Positions 1 through 7,326 of a stretch of 24,513 bases of DNA are shown piece by piece. Numbering within the stretch: the first letter of the stretch is position 1; every line of letters begins with the position of its first letter. The DNA is from DASPFV01 sp035620975 (lineage in GTDB: Bacteria > Acidobacteriota > Vicinamibacteria > Vicinamibacterales > 2-12-FULL-66-21), in NCBI GenBank assembly GCA_035620975.1, contig DASPFV010000190.1, positions 1 to 24,513 of the forward strand, read 5' to 3'. The position numbers and the translations under genes were made by a program. A model generated the notes under the pieces. That model was not told the origin of the DNA. It worked only from the letters and a program-made list of their open reading frames with translations, and did no database searches.

Positions 1-56
1 GTCTTGCGTTGCCACATTCGAAAGATCGGCAATGTGGCAATGCAAGACCTGACCCC
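1..56. repeat. Inverted-repeat element, copy 1 (left end cut by window)
   Basis: Positions 1-18 and 31-48 form an 18-bp inverted repeat with one mismatch around a 12-base loop. The right arm continues into the core TGCAAGACCTGACCCC (41-56), which also occurs exactly in the copies at 17062-17113 and 23400-23473. The matching left-hand GGGGTCAG would lie just before the window starts. It ends 4 bases before the ribosome-binding site of the next gene. Such palindromes resemble REP-type elements moved by IS200-like (RAYT) transposases, but no transposase is present here. Confidence 0.85.
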
Positions 57-68
57 CACCGAGGTGCT

Positions 69-878
69 ATGAGAATCCGACACGTGTTCGCTGCCACTCT
101 CGTCGTCACCGTCACCGGGTTCGTCGCGATTGCCGCGCAGGCGCCCGCGACGGCAGGCCAGCGCGGCTCCGGCGCCGGGCCTCAGCAGGCCGGCGTCCAG
201 GATCCCGGACCCCGAGTTCCCGAAGGTTTCACACCGATCTTCAACGGCAAGGACCTGACCGGCTGGCACGTCAGCAAGACGAACCACCACGGCACCACCC
301 CGGAGTTCCGGGTCGTGCACGGCGTCATCGTCGGAACGCAGAACCCCCGGGGCAAGGGCGGCATCCTGCTGACGGACAAGAAGTACAAGAATTTCGAAGT
401 GTACATGGAGATCAAGCCGGACTGGGGCTGCGACAGCGGGTTGTTCCTGCGCTCGAGTGAGGCCGGCGAAGCCTACCAGGTCACGCTCGATTACCTCCCG
501 GGCGGGACGATGGGCGGGATCTACGGCGAGCGGCTGAAAGGCGTCCAGGGGCTCGGCGCCGGATCCGAGAAGTGGACCGCCGAGCAGCGGGCCGAAGCCC
601 AGCGCAAGCGGACGGAGGCCTGGCAGAAGGCCTGGAAGCGCGAGGACTGGAACTCGGTGCGCGCGCGAATCGAGGGCGACATCCCCCACATCCAGGTCTG
701 GATCAACGATCAGCTCGTCACCGACTTCACCGATTCGGCCAACCACGCGGCCGATGGCGCCACCGACGGGATGATCGCCATTCAGATGCACTACACCGAC
801 GAGAAGACCAACCGCTGGGTCGACGCGGGGTTCTGGCGGTGGCGCGTCATCGCCGTCAAGGAGCTCCCGGCACAGTAA
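69..878 (+). CDS. Secreted DUF1080 (3-keto-glycoside hydrolase-like) protein
   Basis: The 269-residue product has a signal peptide (MRIRHVF then a hydrophobic run to about residue 24) and a Gly/Gln-rich linker to about residue 50. A single DUF1080 jelly-roll domain fills the rest. Visible family motifs are FNGKDLTGW (58-66), DSGLFLRS (122-129) and the late strand HIQVWIND. The ATG at 69 is preferred over an in-frame start at 9 because it begins the signal peptide and has GAGGT at 61-65; the start at 9 would sit inside the repeat. Characterised DUF1080 proteins cleave glycosides already oxidised at C3. The next gene, an exported Gfo/Idh/MocA oxidoreductase 26 bases on, could supply that oxidation. 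The family is clear, but the substrate cannot be read from sequence. Confidence 0.9.
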   Translation: MRIRHVFAATLVVTVTGFVAIAAQAPATAGQRGSGAGPQQAGVQDPGPRVPEGFTPIFNGKDLTGWHVSKTNHHGTTPEFRVVHGVIVGTQNPRGKGGILLTDKKYKNFEVYMEIKPDWGCDSGLFLRSSEAGEAYQVTLDYLPGGTMGGIYGERLKGVQGLGAGSEKWTAEQRAEAQRKRTEAWQKAWKREDWNSVRARIEGDIPHIQVWINDQLVTDFTDSANHAADGATDGMIAIQMHYTDEKTNRWVDAGFWRWRVIAVKELPAQ

Positions 879-904
879 TCGATCGGGCAGAAAGGACTTT
901 GGTC

Positions 905-2248
905 ATGATCAACAGACGCGATTTCCTGCAGGCGGCCATTGCCGCGGCCGCGGCGGCCCAGGCCAGGCCGCTCCTGGCCGCGACCCGGCAGACGGGGGTC
1001 ATCGGCGCCAACGATCGGATCAGGGTGGGCATCGTCGGGTGCGGCAACCGCGGCAACCAGGTGGCGACCGACTGGATGAAACACAAGGACAGCGTGTTCG
1101 TGGCCGCCTGTGACGTCGCGAAGGATCGGCTCGACCAGACGGCGGCCCGGCTGGGCCAGACGCAGGGGAACACCCTCGACACCTACGAAGACTACCGGCG
1201 GATCCTCGAGCGGAAGGACGTCGATGCGATCTTCATCGCTACGCCGGACCACTGGCACAGCCCGATGATGATCGAGGCGGTATCGGCCGGCAAGGACGTC
1301 TACGTCGAGAAGCCGGTCTCGAACGAGATCGAGCCTGCAGTGAAGATGGTCGAGGCGGCGCGGCAGTCGAACCGGATCGTGCAGGTCGGGCTGCAGCAGC
1401 GCAGCTGGCACCATTTTCAGGAAGCTGCCAAGCTGTTCCAGGAGGGGTATATCGGCACCACCGTGAACCATTGCCAGATGTGCCCGCCCGGCGGCGGGGG
1501 CGGCGGCTTCGGCGGTCGCGGCCAGCAGCCGCAGACACCGCAGGAGCCCCCGCCCGGGTTCAACTGGGACCTGTTCCAGGGGCCGGCGAAGCGGAAGCCG
1601 TTCGTGCCAGGACGCCGGCAGTGGCGCGGCTGGTACGACTACGGCGGCGGCAACCTCACGGACTGGGGCGTCCACCTCACCGACATCATGAACTGGTACA
1701 TGCGGGGGGACACGAAGGTGCCGCTCCTCACTAGCGCCTCGGCACAGTACGTCAGGAACCCGAAGGATCCCGAGCGGGTGCCGGATACCTACGCCGTGAC
1801 CTGGCAGTACGACAATTTCGTCGCTACGCTGTCGAACGCGATGGTCCCCGGGCTCGAAGACGCGCGGGAGCTGTACGGCAACTACTTCTTCGGTGATCGC
1901 GGCGTGCTGCTCGTGAACCGCATCGGGTACGAAATCCGACCCTATGCGGCACCACAGGGGGGCCGCGGCGGGCGCGGCCAGAACCCCAACGCCCCGCCGC
2001 CTCCGCCGCCGATTGAAGCCAAGAAGTTCCGCGATCCGAGCGGAATGTCGGAGGTAGCCGACTCGTCCTTCGGATCGGCCACTCATCGCCACGTCCGGAA
2101 CTTCCTCGACTCGATGCGCTCCCGACAGAAGCCGAACTGCGACATCGAAGTCGGCTTCAACTCGACGCTCCCGTGCCTGCTTGCGATCGTGTCGGTAAAG
2201 ACGAGCCAGACGGTGCGGTGGGACGGGAAGGCGGCCAAGACCACGTAG
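905..2248 (+). CDS. Tat-exported Gfo/Idh/MocA family oxidoreductase
   Basis: The 447-residue product starts with a twin-arginine signal (NRRDFLQ, residues 3-9) and an alanine-rich hydrophobic stretch, so it should be exported folded with its NAD(P) cofactor. The Rossmann motif GCGNRG is at 45-50, TPDHWH at 113-118, and the catalytic-lysine motif EKP at 135-137. GGNLTDWGVHLTD (248-260) is the usual substrate-side motif. The ORF is open further upstream, but AAAGGA at 891-896, 8 bases before ATG 905, and the Tat signal fix the start. Two low-complexity insertions, Gly/Gln/Pro-rich at about 194-218 and Gly/Arg/Pro-rich at about 351-369, are absent from the paralogue at 10800-11999. It is probably co-transcribed with the DUF1080 gene. 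Family members oxidise sugars or use a bound nicotinamide for glycoside chemistry; the substrate is unknown. Confidence 0.9.
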   Translation: MINRRDFLQAAIAAAAAAQARPLLAATRQTGVIGANDRIRVGIVGCGNRGNQVATDWMKHKDSVFVAACDVAKDRLDQTAARLGQTQGNTLDTYEDYRRILERKDVDAIFIATPDHWHSPMMIEAVSAGKDVYVEKPVSNEIEPAVKMVEAARQSNRIVQVGLQQRSWHHFQEAAKLFQEGYIGTTVNHCQMCPPGGGGGGFGGRGQQPQTPQEPPPGFNWDLFQGPAKRKPFVPGRRQWRGWYDYGGGNLTDWGVHLTDIMNWYMRGDTKVPLLTSASAQYVRNPKDPERVPDTYAVTWQYDNFVATLSNAMVPGLEDARELYGNYFFGDRGVLLVNRIGYEIRPYAAPQGGRGGRGQNPNAPPPPPPIEAKKFRDPSGMSEVADSSFGSATHRHVRNFLDSMRSRQKPNCDIEVGFNSTLPCLLAIVSVKTSQTVRWDGKAAKTT

Positions 2249-2266
2249 CGTCACGACCACCAACGC

Positions 2267-2303
2267 GCGGCTCGCCGCCGGCTCACCCCGCGCCGCGAGC
2301 CGC
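2267..2303. terminator. GC-rich hairpin between convergent genes
   Basis: GCGGCTCG (2267-2274) pairs with CGAGCCGC (2296-2303) across a 21-base loop. It lies between the convergent oxidoreductase and MFS genes, where a bidirectional terminator is expected. There is no T-run on either side, so a terminator role is only inferred. Confidence 0.35.
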
Positions 2304-2355
2304 CGAACCTTGCTTGACCTTTGAACCTTGGACCTTGAACCCTGAACCCTGAACC
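2304..2355. repeat. Degenerate TTGAACC tandem microrepeat
   Basis: The gap between two convergent genes contains a run of 7-8-base units of the form TTGAACC, CTTGACC or CTGAACC; the last three are near perfect. Read on the minus strand, an overlapping frame gives a VQGSGFKVQGS-like peptide, which is a translation artefact of the repeat. Related units occur at 8717-8728 and 10733-10760. This looks like a slippage-prone intergenic repeat; no function is visible. Confidence 0.7.
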
Positions 2356-2365
2356 CAAGGAGCCG

Positions 2366-3652
2366 TCAGGCGGCGGTGCGAGCCGCCACGGCGGGTTGCT
2401 CGACCGGAGTGTGCGAGTCGAGGAACAGCCAGCAGACGGCCCCGACCAGGTAGATCGCCGACGAGATGTAGAAGGTCACCGTCCAGTTCCCGGACGTCCA
2501 CGCCAGCAGGTACCCGACCACCAGAACCGACGACGCTCCGGCGATGCTCCCCATCATGTTCATGGCGCCCGAGACGGTCCCCGAGTAACGGCCGCCGATA
2601 TCCATCGTCCCGGCCCATGCCGCGGGCATGACGAAGTCGTTGAAGAACCCTGCGAAGCCGAGCACGATCATCGCGCGTGTGGGATTCTCGATTCCCGTGA
2701 AGATGACGATGCAGGCCGAGGCGCCGACGAAGCCGGTGATCGCGATGACGCGCCGGGCGAGAGCCACGCTTCCGAACTTCCGCGCGATCCGTGGAATCAG
2801 AGCGGCCGATACGAGGCACCCTGCTCCGCCGAGCAGGAGCGGCAGCCCCGACAGGAGGGCGCCCAGAGTGAGCGTGGTGCCCCTCGCTCTCAGGAGGTAC
2901 GTCGGCAGCCAGTTGATGTAGAACCACCAGCCGTATGCGAGGCACATGTACTGGATCGAGAGAAGCCAGACGTGCGGCGAGGAGAAGATGACGCCCCACG
3001 GAACGCCGCCGTGCGCGATGGCCGTGTCGCGCGCCGGCGGGAGCATTGCCAGCTCGGCGGCGTTGACGTCCGGATGTTCGGCCGGCTGGTCGCGGTAGTA
3101 CCGGTAGAAAAAAATGGCCCAGACGGCGCCGACCACCCCGAAGATTTCGAAGGTGCGGCGCCAGTCCATGAGGGAGATGAGGCCGGCAACGAGGATCGGG
3201 GTGAACGCGCCGCTGACGCGGGTGGCGAGCCACAGGATCGCCTGGGCGCGCTCGCGTTCCCTCGTCGGGAGCCACGTCGTGAACACGCGTGTCATGTTCG
3301 GGAACGCGCCGGCTTCTCCGGCACCGAAGAGCGCACGAATCAGAATCAGGGACGTCGCGTTCCAGGCCCAGCCCGTCGCGGCCGTGAAGAGCGACCACCA
3401 GATCACGATCCGCATCAGGACTTTGCGGGGACCGATCCGATCCCCGAGCCACCCCCCGGGAATCTCGAAGAGGGCATACGCCCAGGCGAAAGCCGCGAGG
3501 GCCCACCCCATCTGAATCGTCGTCAGGCCGAGATCCTTCGAGATGAACGGTGCCGAGACGGAGATGGCGACGCGGTCGATGTAGGTAATCAGCGCGAGCA
3601 CCACCGCGAACGCGGTGACGACGTGGCGAGCTCTGGAAGGGGCGGGCGTCAT
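2366..3652 (-). CDS. MFS transporter, anion:cation symporter (ACS) type
   Basis: The 428-residue hydrophobic protein shows about 12 predicted membrane segments in two halves. TM1 carries the YIDR motif (24-27), and the TM2-TM3 loop carries the MFS signature GGWLGDRIGPRKVL (66-79). GAGEAGAFPN and FTTWLPTRERERA are typical of the ACS branch, whose members import hexuronates, galactonate, glucarate and similar organic anions by proton symport. It begins at ATG 3652 and is transcribed away from the sugar-acid dehydratase gene across a gap of about 160 bases. A role in importing the aldonate used by that cluster is therefore the natural guess. The family is well supported and the substrate is inferred from context only. 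The start has no strong ribosome-binding site. Confidence 0.9.
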   Translation of the reverse strand: MTPAPSRARHVVTAFAVVLALITYIDRVAISVSAPFISKDLGLTTIQMGWALAAFAWAYALFEIPGGWLGDRIGPRKVLMRIVIWWSLFTAATGWAWNATSLILIRALFGAGEAGAFPNMTRVFTTWLPTRERERAQAILWLATRVSGAFTPILVAGLISLMDWRRTFEIFGVVGAVWAIFFYRYYRDQPAEHPDVNAAELAMLPPARDTAIAHGGVPWGVIFSSPHVWLLSIQYMCLAYGWWFYINWLPTYLLRARGTTLTLGALLSGLPLLLGGAGCLVSAALIPRIARKFGSVALARRVIAITGFVGASACIVIFTGIENPTRAMIVLGFAGFFNDFVMPAAWAGTMDIGGRYSGTVSGAMNMMGSIAGASSVLVVGYLLAWTSGNWTVTFYISSAIYLVGAVCWLFLDSHTPVEQPAVAARTAA

Positions 3653-3816
3653 GGAGCCGTAGAGTATACTGCTCCGCGCGTGTAATCGATATCATCCAGC
3701 TCCAGCTGCGGCTCCGGCTGACGCGCCGGGCTGCGGGCCACCGCGCCAGTCGCGCCACGATGTAGCCGACGGCTCGACTGGAGCTGAAAAAAAGCTGAAG
3801 CGTGAAGCTGGGCCAG

Positions 3817-5532
3817 ATGCGCACCTATCGTTCGGCGGCGTGGTTCGGGAAGGCGGACAAGGACGGCTTCATCCACCGGAGCTGGGTCGGTCGGGGGCTG
3901 CCCCCGGGCATCTTCGAGGGCCGGCCGATCATCGGCATCTGCAACACCTGGTCGGAGCTGACCCCCTGCAACGCGCACTTCCGCGATCTCGCCGACTCGG
4001 TGAAGCGCGGCGTCTGGGAGGCGGGCGGTGTGCCCTTCGAGTTCCCGGTGACCTCCACCGGCGAGACGAGCCTGCGGCCGACCGCGATGCTGTTCCGGAA
4101 CCTCGTGAGCATGGATGTCGAGGAGTCCATCCGCGGCAACCCGATCGACGGCGTCGTGCTGCTCTGCGGGTGTGACAAGACGACCCCGGCGCTCGTGATG
4201 GGCGCCGCCAGCTGCGACCTGCCGGCCCTAGTGGTCTCGGGCGGGCCGATGCTGAACGGAAAGTACTGTGGCCAGGACATCGGGTCGGGGACCGATGTGT
4301 GGCGCTTCAGCGAGGAGGTCCGCGCCGGCAAGATGAGCCTGGCGGCGTTCATGGAAGCCGAGTCGTGCATGTCGCGCTCGACCGGGACGTGCAACGTCAT
4401 GGGGACGGCCTCCACGATGGCGACGATGGTCGAATCGCTCGGCCTGACCTTCCCGCAGAACGCCGCGATACCTGCGGCCGACTCGCGCCGGTACGCGCTC
4501 GCGCACCTCACCGGCCGCCGGATCGTGGAGCTCGTGAACGAGGACGTCCGGCTGTCGCGGATTCTCACGCGTGAGGCCTTCGAGAACGCCATCCGCGTCA
4601 ACGGCGCAGTCGGCGGCTCTACCAACGCGGTCATCCATCTGCTGGCCATGGCGGGCCGTGCGGGACTGGATGTCTCGCTGGACGACTGGGATCGGCTGGG
4701 CCGGGATGTGCCGACGCTCGTCGACCTGATGCCGTCCGGACGTTTCCTGATGGAGGATTTCTACTACGCTGGCGGTGTGCCGCCGGTCATGCGGGCGCTC
4801 GGCGAGCACGGGCTCCTGCATCGCGACGCCATCACCGTCAACGGTCGGACCGTCTGGGAGAACGTCAAGGATGCCGCCACCTGGAACCAGGAGGTCATCC
4901 GCCCGTTCAGCCGACCCGTGGTCGCGCAGGGCGGCATCGCCGTGCTCCGCGGCAATCTCGCCCCGGACGGAGCAGTCCTGAAGCCGTCCGCGGCCTCGCC
5001 ACATCTGCTCAGACACCGGGGCCGTGCTGTGGTGTTCGAGAACATCGAGCACTACAAGACACGCGTCGTCGACCCCTCGCTCGAAGTCGACAAGGACTCG
5101 GTGCTCGTGATGAAGAACTGCGGGCCGGTCGGCTACCCCGGGATGGCGGAGGTCGGAAACATGGGGCTGCCGCCTGCGATTCTGAAGCAGGGCATCACGG
5201 ACATGGTGCGCATCTCGGATGCGCGGATGAGCGGCACCGCTTACGGCACGGTTGTCCTGCACGTGTGCCCGGAAGCCGCCGTGGGCGGCCCTCTGGCGCT
5301 CGTGCGCGACGGGGACCGGATCGAACTGGACGTCGAGGCAAGGCGGCTGCACCTGGACGTGCCGGAGGCCGAGCTCGCGGCCCGGCGGGCTGCATGGCGG
5401 CCGGAGCCCCCGGCCATGGCCGGCGGGTACGTGAACCTCTACGTCCGGCACGTCGAACAGGCGAGCCGCGGGGCGGATTTCGATTTTCTGCGAGGGTGTC
5501 GCGGGCACGGTGTGCCGCGTGAGTCGCATTGA
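3817..5532 (+). CDS. IlvD/Edd family sugar-acid dehydratase, L-arabinonate dehydratase-like
   Basis: The 571-residue product belongs to the [2Fe-2S] IlvD/Edd dehydratases, which convert aldonates to 2-keto-3-deoxyaldonates. Cluster ligands C51, C119 and C192, metal ligands E83 and D120, carbamylated lysine K121 (CDKTTP) and the catalytic serine S472 (DARMSGTAYG) are all present. They sit at a constant offset of 8 from the residues recalled for Rhizobium leguminosarum L-arabinonate dehydratase (C59, E91, C127, D128, K129, C200, S480). The C-terminus (FDFLRGCRG) also matches that subgroup. This argues against a biosynthetic dihydroxy-acid dehydratase. Substrates in the subgroup include L-arabonate, D-xylonate and fuconates; a pentonate fits the downstream genes best. 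ATG 3817 is chosen, but an in-frame GTG at 3802 is possible and neither has a clear ribosome-binding site. Confidence 0.92.
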   Translation: MRTYRSAAWFGKADKDGFIHRSWVGRGLPPGIFEGRPIIGICNTWSELTPCNAHFRDLADSVKRGVWEAGGVPFEFPVTSTGETSLRPTAMLFRNLVSMDVEESIRGNPIDGVVLLCGCDKTTPALVMGAASCDLPALVVSGGPMLNGKYCGQDIGSGTDVWRFSEEVRAGKMSLAAFMEAESCMSRSTGTCNVMGTASTMATMVESLGLTFPQNAAIPAADSRRYALAHLTGRRIVELVNEDVRLSRILTREAFENAIRVNGAVGGSTNAVIHLLAMAGRAGLDVSLDDWDRLGRDVPTLVDLMPSGRFLMEDFYYAGGVPPVMRALGEHGLLHRDAITVNGRTVWENVKDAATWNQEVIRPFSRPVVAQGGIAVLRGNLAPDGAVLKPSAASPHLLRHRGRAVVFENIEHYKTRVVDPSLEVDKDSVLVMKNCGPVGYPGMAEVGNMGLPPAILKQGITDMVRISDARMSGTAYGTVVLHVCPEAAVGGPLALVRDGDRIELDVEARRLHLDVPEAELAARRAAWRPEPPAMAGGYVNLYVRHVEQASRGADFDFLRGCRGHGVPRESH

Positions 5533-5608
5533 TTCGCGAGATCTTCCCTCGAGCCGGAGGACCCGAACGGCGCAGCGGGATGCGAGCTGAGAGCGGTTGA
5601 CTGAGTGC

Positions 5609-6361
5609 ATGCACCGTTTCGATCTGGAGGGCCGCCGCGCCGTCATCACGGGAGGCGCACAGGGGATCGGACGCGCGATTGCGGAGCGGTTCCTCGCCTC
5701 GGGTGCCCGCGTGTCCATCTGGGATGCCGATGGCCGGACAGCGGCGACCACGGCGAACGAGCTGAAACGGCTCGGCGAGGTCCACGTGGCGGCGGCCGAC
5801 GTGTCGAGGTTCGAGGATGTCGAGCGCGCGACCAGCGACACGGCGCGGACGTTCGGCGGGATCGACATCCTGATCGCCAACGCCGGTATCACCGGGCCTA
5901 ACCATCCCACGTGGGAATACCCGGTCGATCAGTGGCGACAGGTGATCGAAATCGACCTGGTCGGCGTTTTTTACTGCTGTCGCTCGGTCGTGCCGCTCAT
6001 GCGGCGGCAGGGCTACGGCCGCATCGTCGCGATCGCGTCGGTGGCCGGCAAGGAGGGGAACCCGAACGCGTCGGCGTACAGTGCGGCAAAGGCCGGGGTT
6101 ATCGCCTTGACGAAATCGCTCGGCAAGGAGCTGGCGACGGAGAACATCGCGGTGAACTGCATCACGCCGGCGGCAGCGCGGACACGGATCTTCGAGCAGA
6201 TGAGTCCGGCCCACGTCGACTACATGCTCTCGAAGATTCCGCGCGGGCGCTTCGTCGCCGTAGAGGAGATCGCCTCGCTGGCCGCATGGCTAGCCTCGGA
6301 GGAGAACTCGTTCTCGACCGGCGCCGTCTTCGACATCACGGGTGGCAGGGCGACGTATTGA
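5609..6361 (+). CDS. SDR dehydrogenase, probable 2-keto-3-deoxyaldonate 4-dehydrogenase
   Basis: The 250-residue classical short-chain dehydrogenase has the cofactor motif GGAQGIG (15-21), NAG (91-93) and the catalytic set S144, Y157 and K161 (YSAAK). Aspartate 39 after the second strand suggests NAD preference. The ending FDITGGRATY is characteristic of SDRs acting on 2-keto-3-deoxy-L-fuconate and related acids. With a dehydratase before it and a FAH-family hydrolase after it, it most likely oxidises C4 of the 2-keto-3-deoxy acid to give a 2,4-diketo acid. ATG 5609 gives a normal SDR N-terminus; an in-frame TTG at 5597 would add four residues. The SDR fold is certain; the exact substrate is inferred. 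Confidence 0.9.
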   Translation: MHRFDLEGRRAVITGGAQGIGRAIAERFLASGARVSIWDADGRTAATTANELKRLGEVHVAAADVSRFEDVERATSDTARTFGGIDILIANAGITGPNHPTWEYPVDQWRQVIEIDLVGVFYCCRSVVPLMRRQGYGRIVAIASVAGKEGNPNASAYSAAKAGVIALTKSLGKELATENIAVNCITPAAARTRIFEQMSPAHVDYMLSKIPRGRFVAVEEIASLAAWLASEENSFSTGAVFDITGGRATY

Positions 6362-6363
6362 GG

Positions 6364-6395
6364 TGGGCTCTTGGCTTTGGGCTCTGGGCTCTGGT
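6364..6395. repeat. Degenerate GGGCTCT microrepeat
   Basis: The gap between the SDR and the FAH-family gene begins just after the SDR stop with repeated 7-8-base units of the type GGGCTCT or TGGCTTT. It resembles the TTGAACC-type runs elsewhere in the window in unit length and location. No promoter or terminator could be seen in it. Confidence 0.45.
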
Positions 6396-6442
6396 TCGCG
6401 AACGAGACACGGCGGAACGTGACAGCCGGTGGCTGAAGACCT

Positions 6443-7285
6443 ATGAAACTGCTTCGTTATGGCGCGACGGGACAGGAGAAACCCGGTCTGCTGGATCCGA
6501 ACGGCATCATTCGCGATCTCTCCGGCGTCGTCGACGACATCGCCGGCGACACGCTGCTCCCCGACGGCCTGGGCCGTCTGAGGGCTCTGGACCCCGGATC
6601 GCTGCCTGCGGTCGACAGCAGCCCGCGGCTCGGTGCCTGCGTCGGACGGGTCGGCAAGTTCATCTGCGTCGGGTTGAACTACTCCGACCACGCCGCGGAG
6701 TCGGGCATGGCGGTGCCGGCCGAACCCATCATCTTCATGAAGGCTACCTCCTCCATCTGCGGTCCGTTCGACGACGTGGCGATCCCGCGGGGGGCGCAGA
6801 AAACCGACTGGGAGGTGGAGCTGGGAGTCGTGATCGGCCGGCCTGCGAAATACGTGACGGAGGCCGAAGCCCTCGACCACGTGGCGGGCTATTGCGTGAT
6901 CAACGATCTGTCCGAGCGGGCGTTCCAGCTGGAAGGCACCGGGCAGTGGGTCAAGGGCAAGAGCGCGGACACGTTCGGTCCGATCGGCCCCTGGCTGGTC
7001 ACGCGCGACGAGGTTTCCGACTGGAGTCACCTCGACATGTGGCTCGAGGTGGACGGCCGCCGCTTTCAGGAAGGCTCCACGCGAACGATGGTCTTTGGCG
7101 TGCCCTACCTCGTGAGCTACCTGAGCCGGTTCATGAGCCTGCATCCCGGCGACATCATCAGCACCGGCACGCCGCCCGGCGTCGGTCTCGGACAGAAGCC
7201 GCCGGTGTTCCTGCGACCGGGCAATGAAATCCGGCTCGGCATCGCGGGCCTCGGCGAGCAGCGGCAGCGCGTGGTCGCGGATTGA
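6443..7285 (+). CDS. FAH-family hydrolase, probable 2,4-diketo-3-deoxyaldonate hydrolase
   Basis: The 280-residue protein has an N-terminal lid domain (1-65) and a fumarylacetoacetate hydrolase-type catalytic domain from about residue 72 (KFICVGLNYSDHA). The divalent-metal ligands are E124 and E126 (WEVELG) and D155 (NDLSER). QWVKGKSADTFGPIGPW (168-184) is typical of the subgroup containing 2,4-diketo-3-deoxy-L-fuconate, -rhamnonate and -pentonate hydrolases. Those enzymes cut the diketo acid into pyruvate plus lactate or glycolate. Its place directly after the SDR and before a lactate/glycolate-type oxidase fits this reaction. Alternatives are fumarylpyruvate hydrolase or another FAH-fold enzyme, which the neighbours make less likely. 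Confidence 0.88.
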   Translation: MKLLRYGATGQEKPGLLDPNGIIRDLSGVVDDIAGDTLLPDGLGRLRALDPGSLPAVDSSPRLGACVGRVGKFICVGLNYSDHAAESGMAVPAEPIIFMKATSSICGPFDDVAIPRGAQKTDWEVELGVVIGRPAKYVTEAEALDHVAGYCVINDLSERAFQLEGTGQWVKGKSADTFGPIGPWLVTRDEVSDWSHLDMWLEVDGRRFQEGSTRTMVFGVPYLVSYLSRFMSLHPGDIISTGTPPGVGLGQKPPVFLRPGNEIRLGIAGLGEQRQRVVAD

Positions 7286-7326
7286 GGACGGGGAACCCAG
7301 GCCCTGAGGCAGAAGCCCGAAGACCA

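Noticed and set aside
3663..3670. AGTATACT as a -10 element for the divergent MFS and dehydratase genes
   Set aside because: It is the most AT-rich hexamer in the gap and works on either strand, but no convincing -35 sequence is found at the right distance on either strand.
3817..5532. Biosynthetic dihydroxy-acid dehydratase (ilvD)
   Set aside because: The C-terminal GCRG ending, the residue spacing of L-arabinonate dehydratase and the catabolic neighbours all point to a sugar-acid enzyme.
4228..5910. Minus-strand frame of about 560 codons opposite the dehydratase
   Set aside because: It mirrors codon bias of the dehydratase gene and has no family motif or ribosome-binding site.
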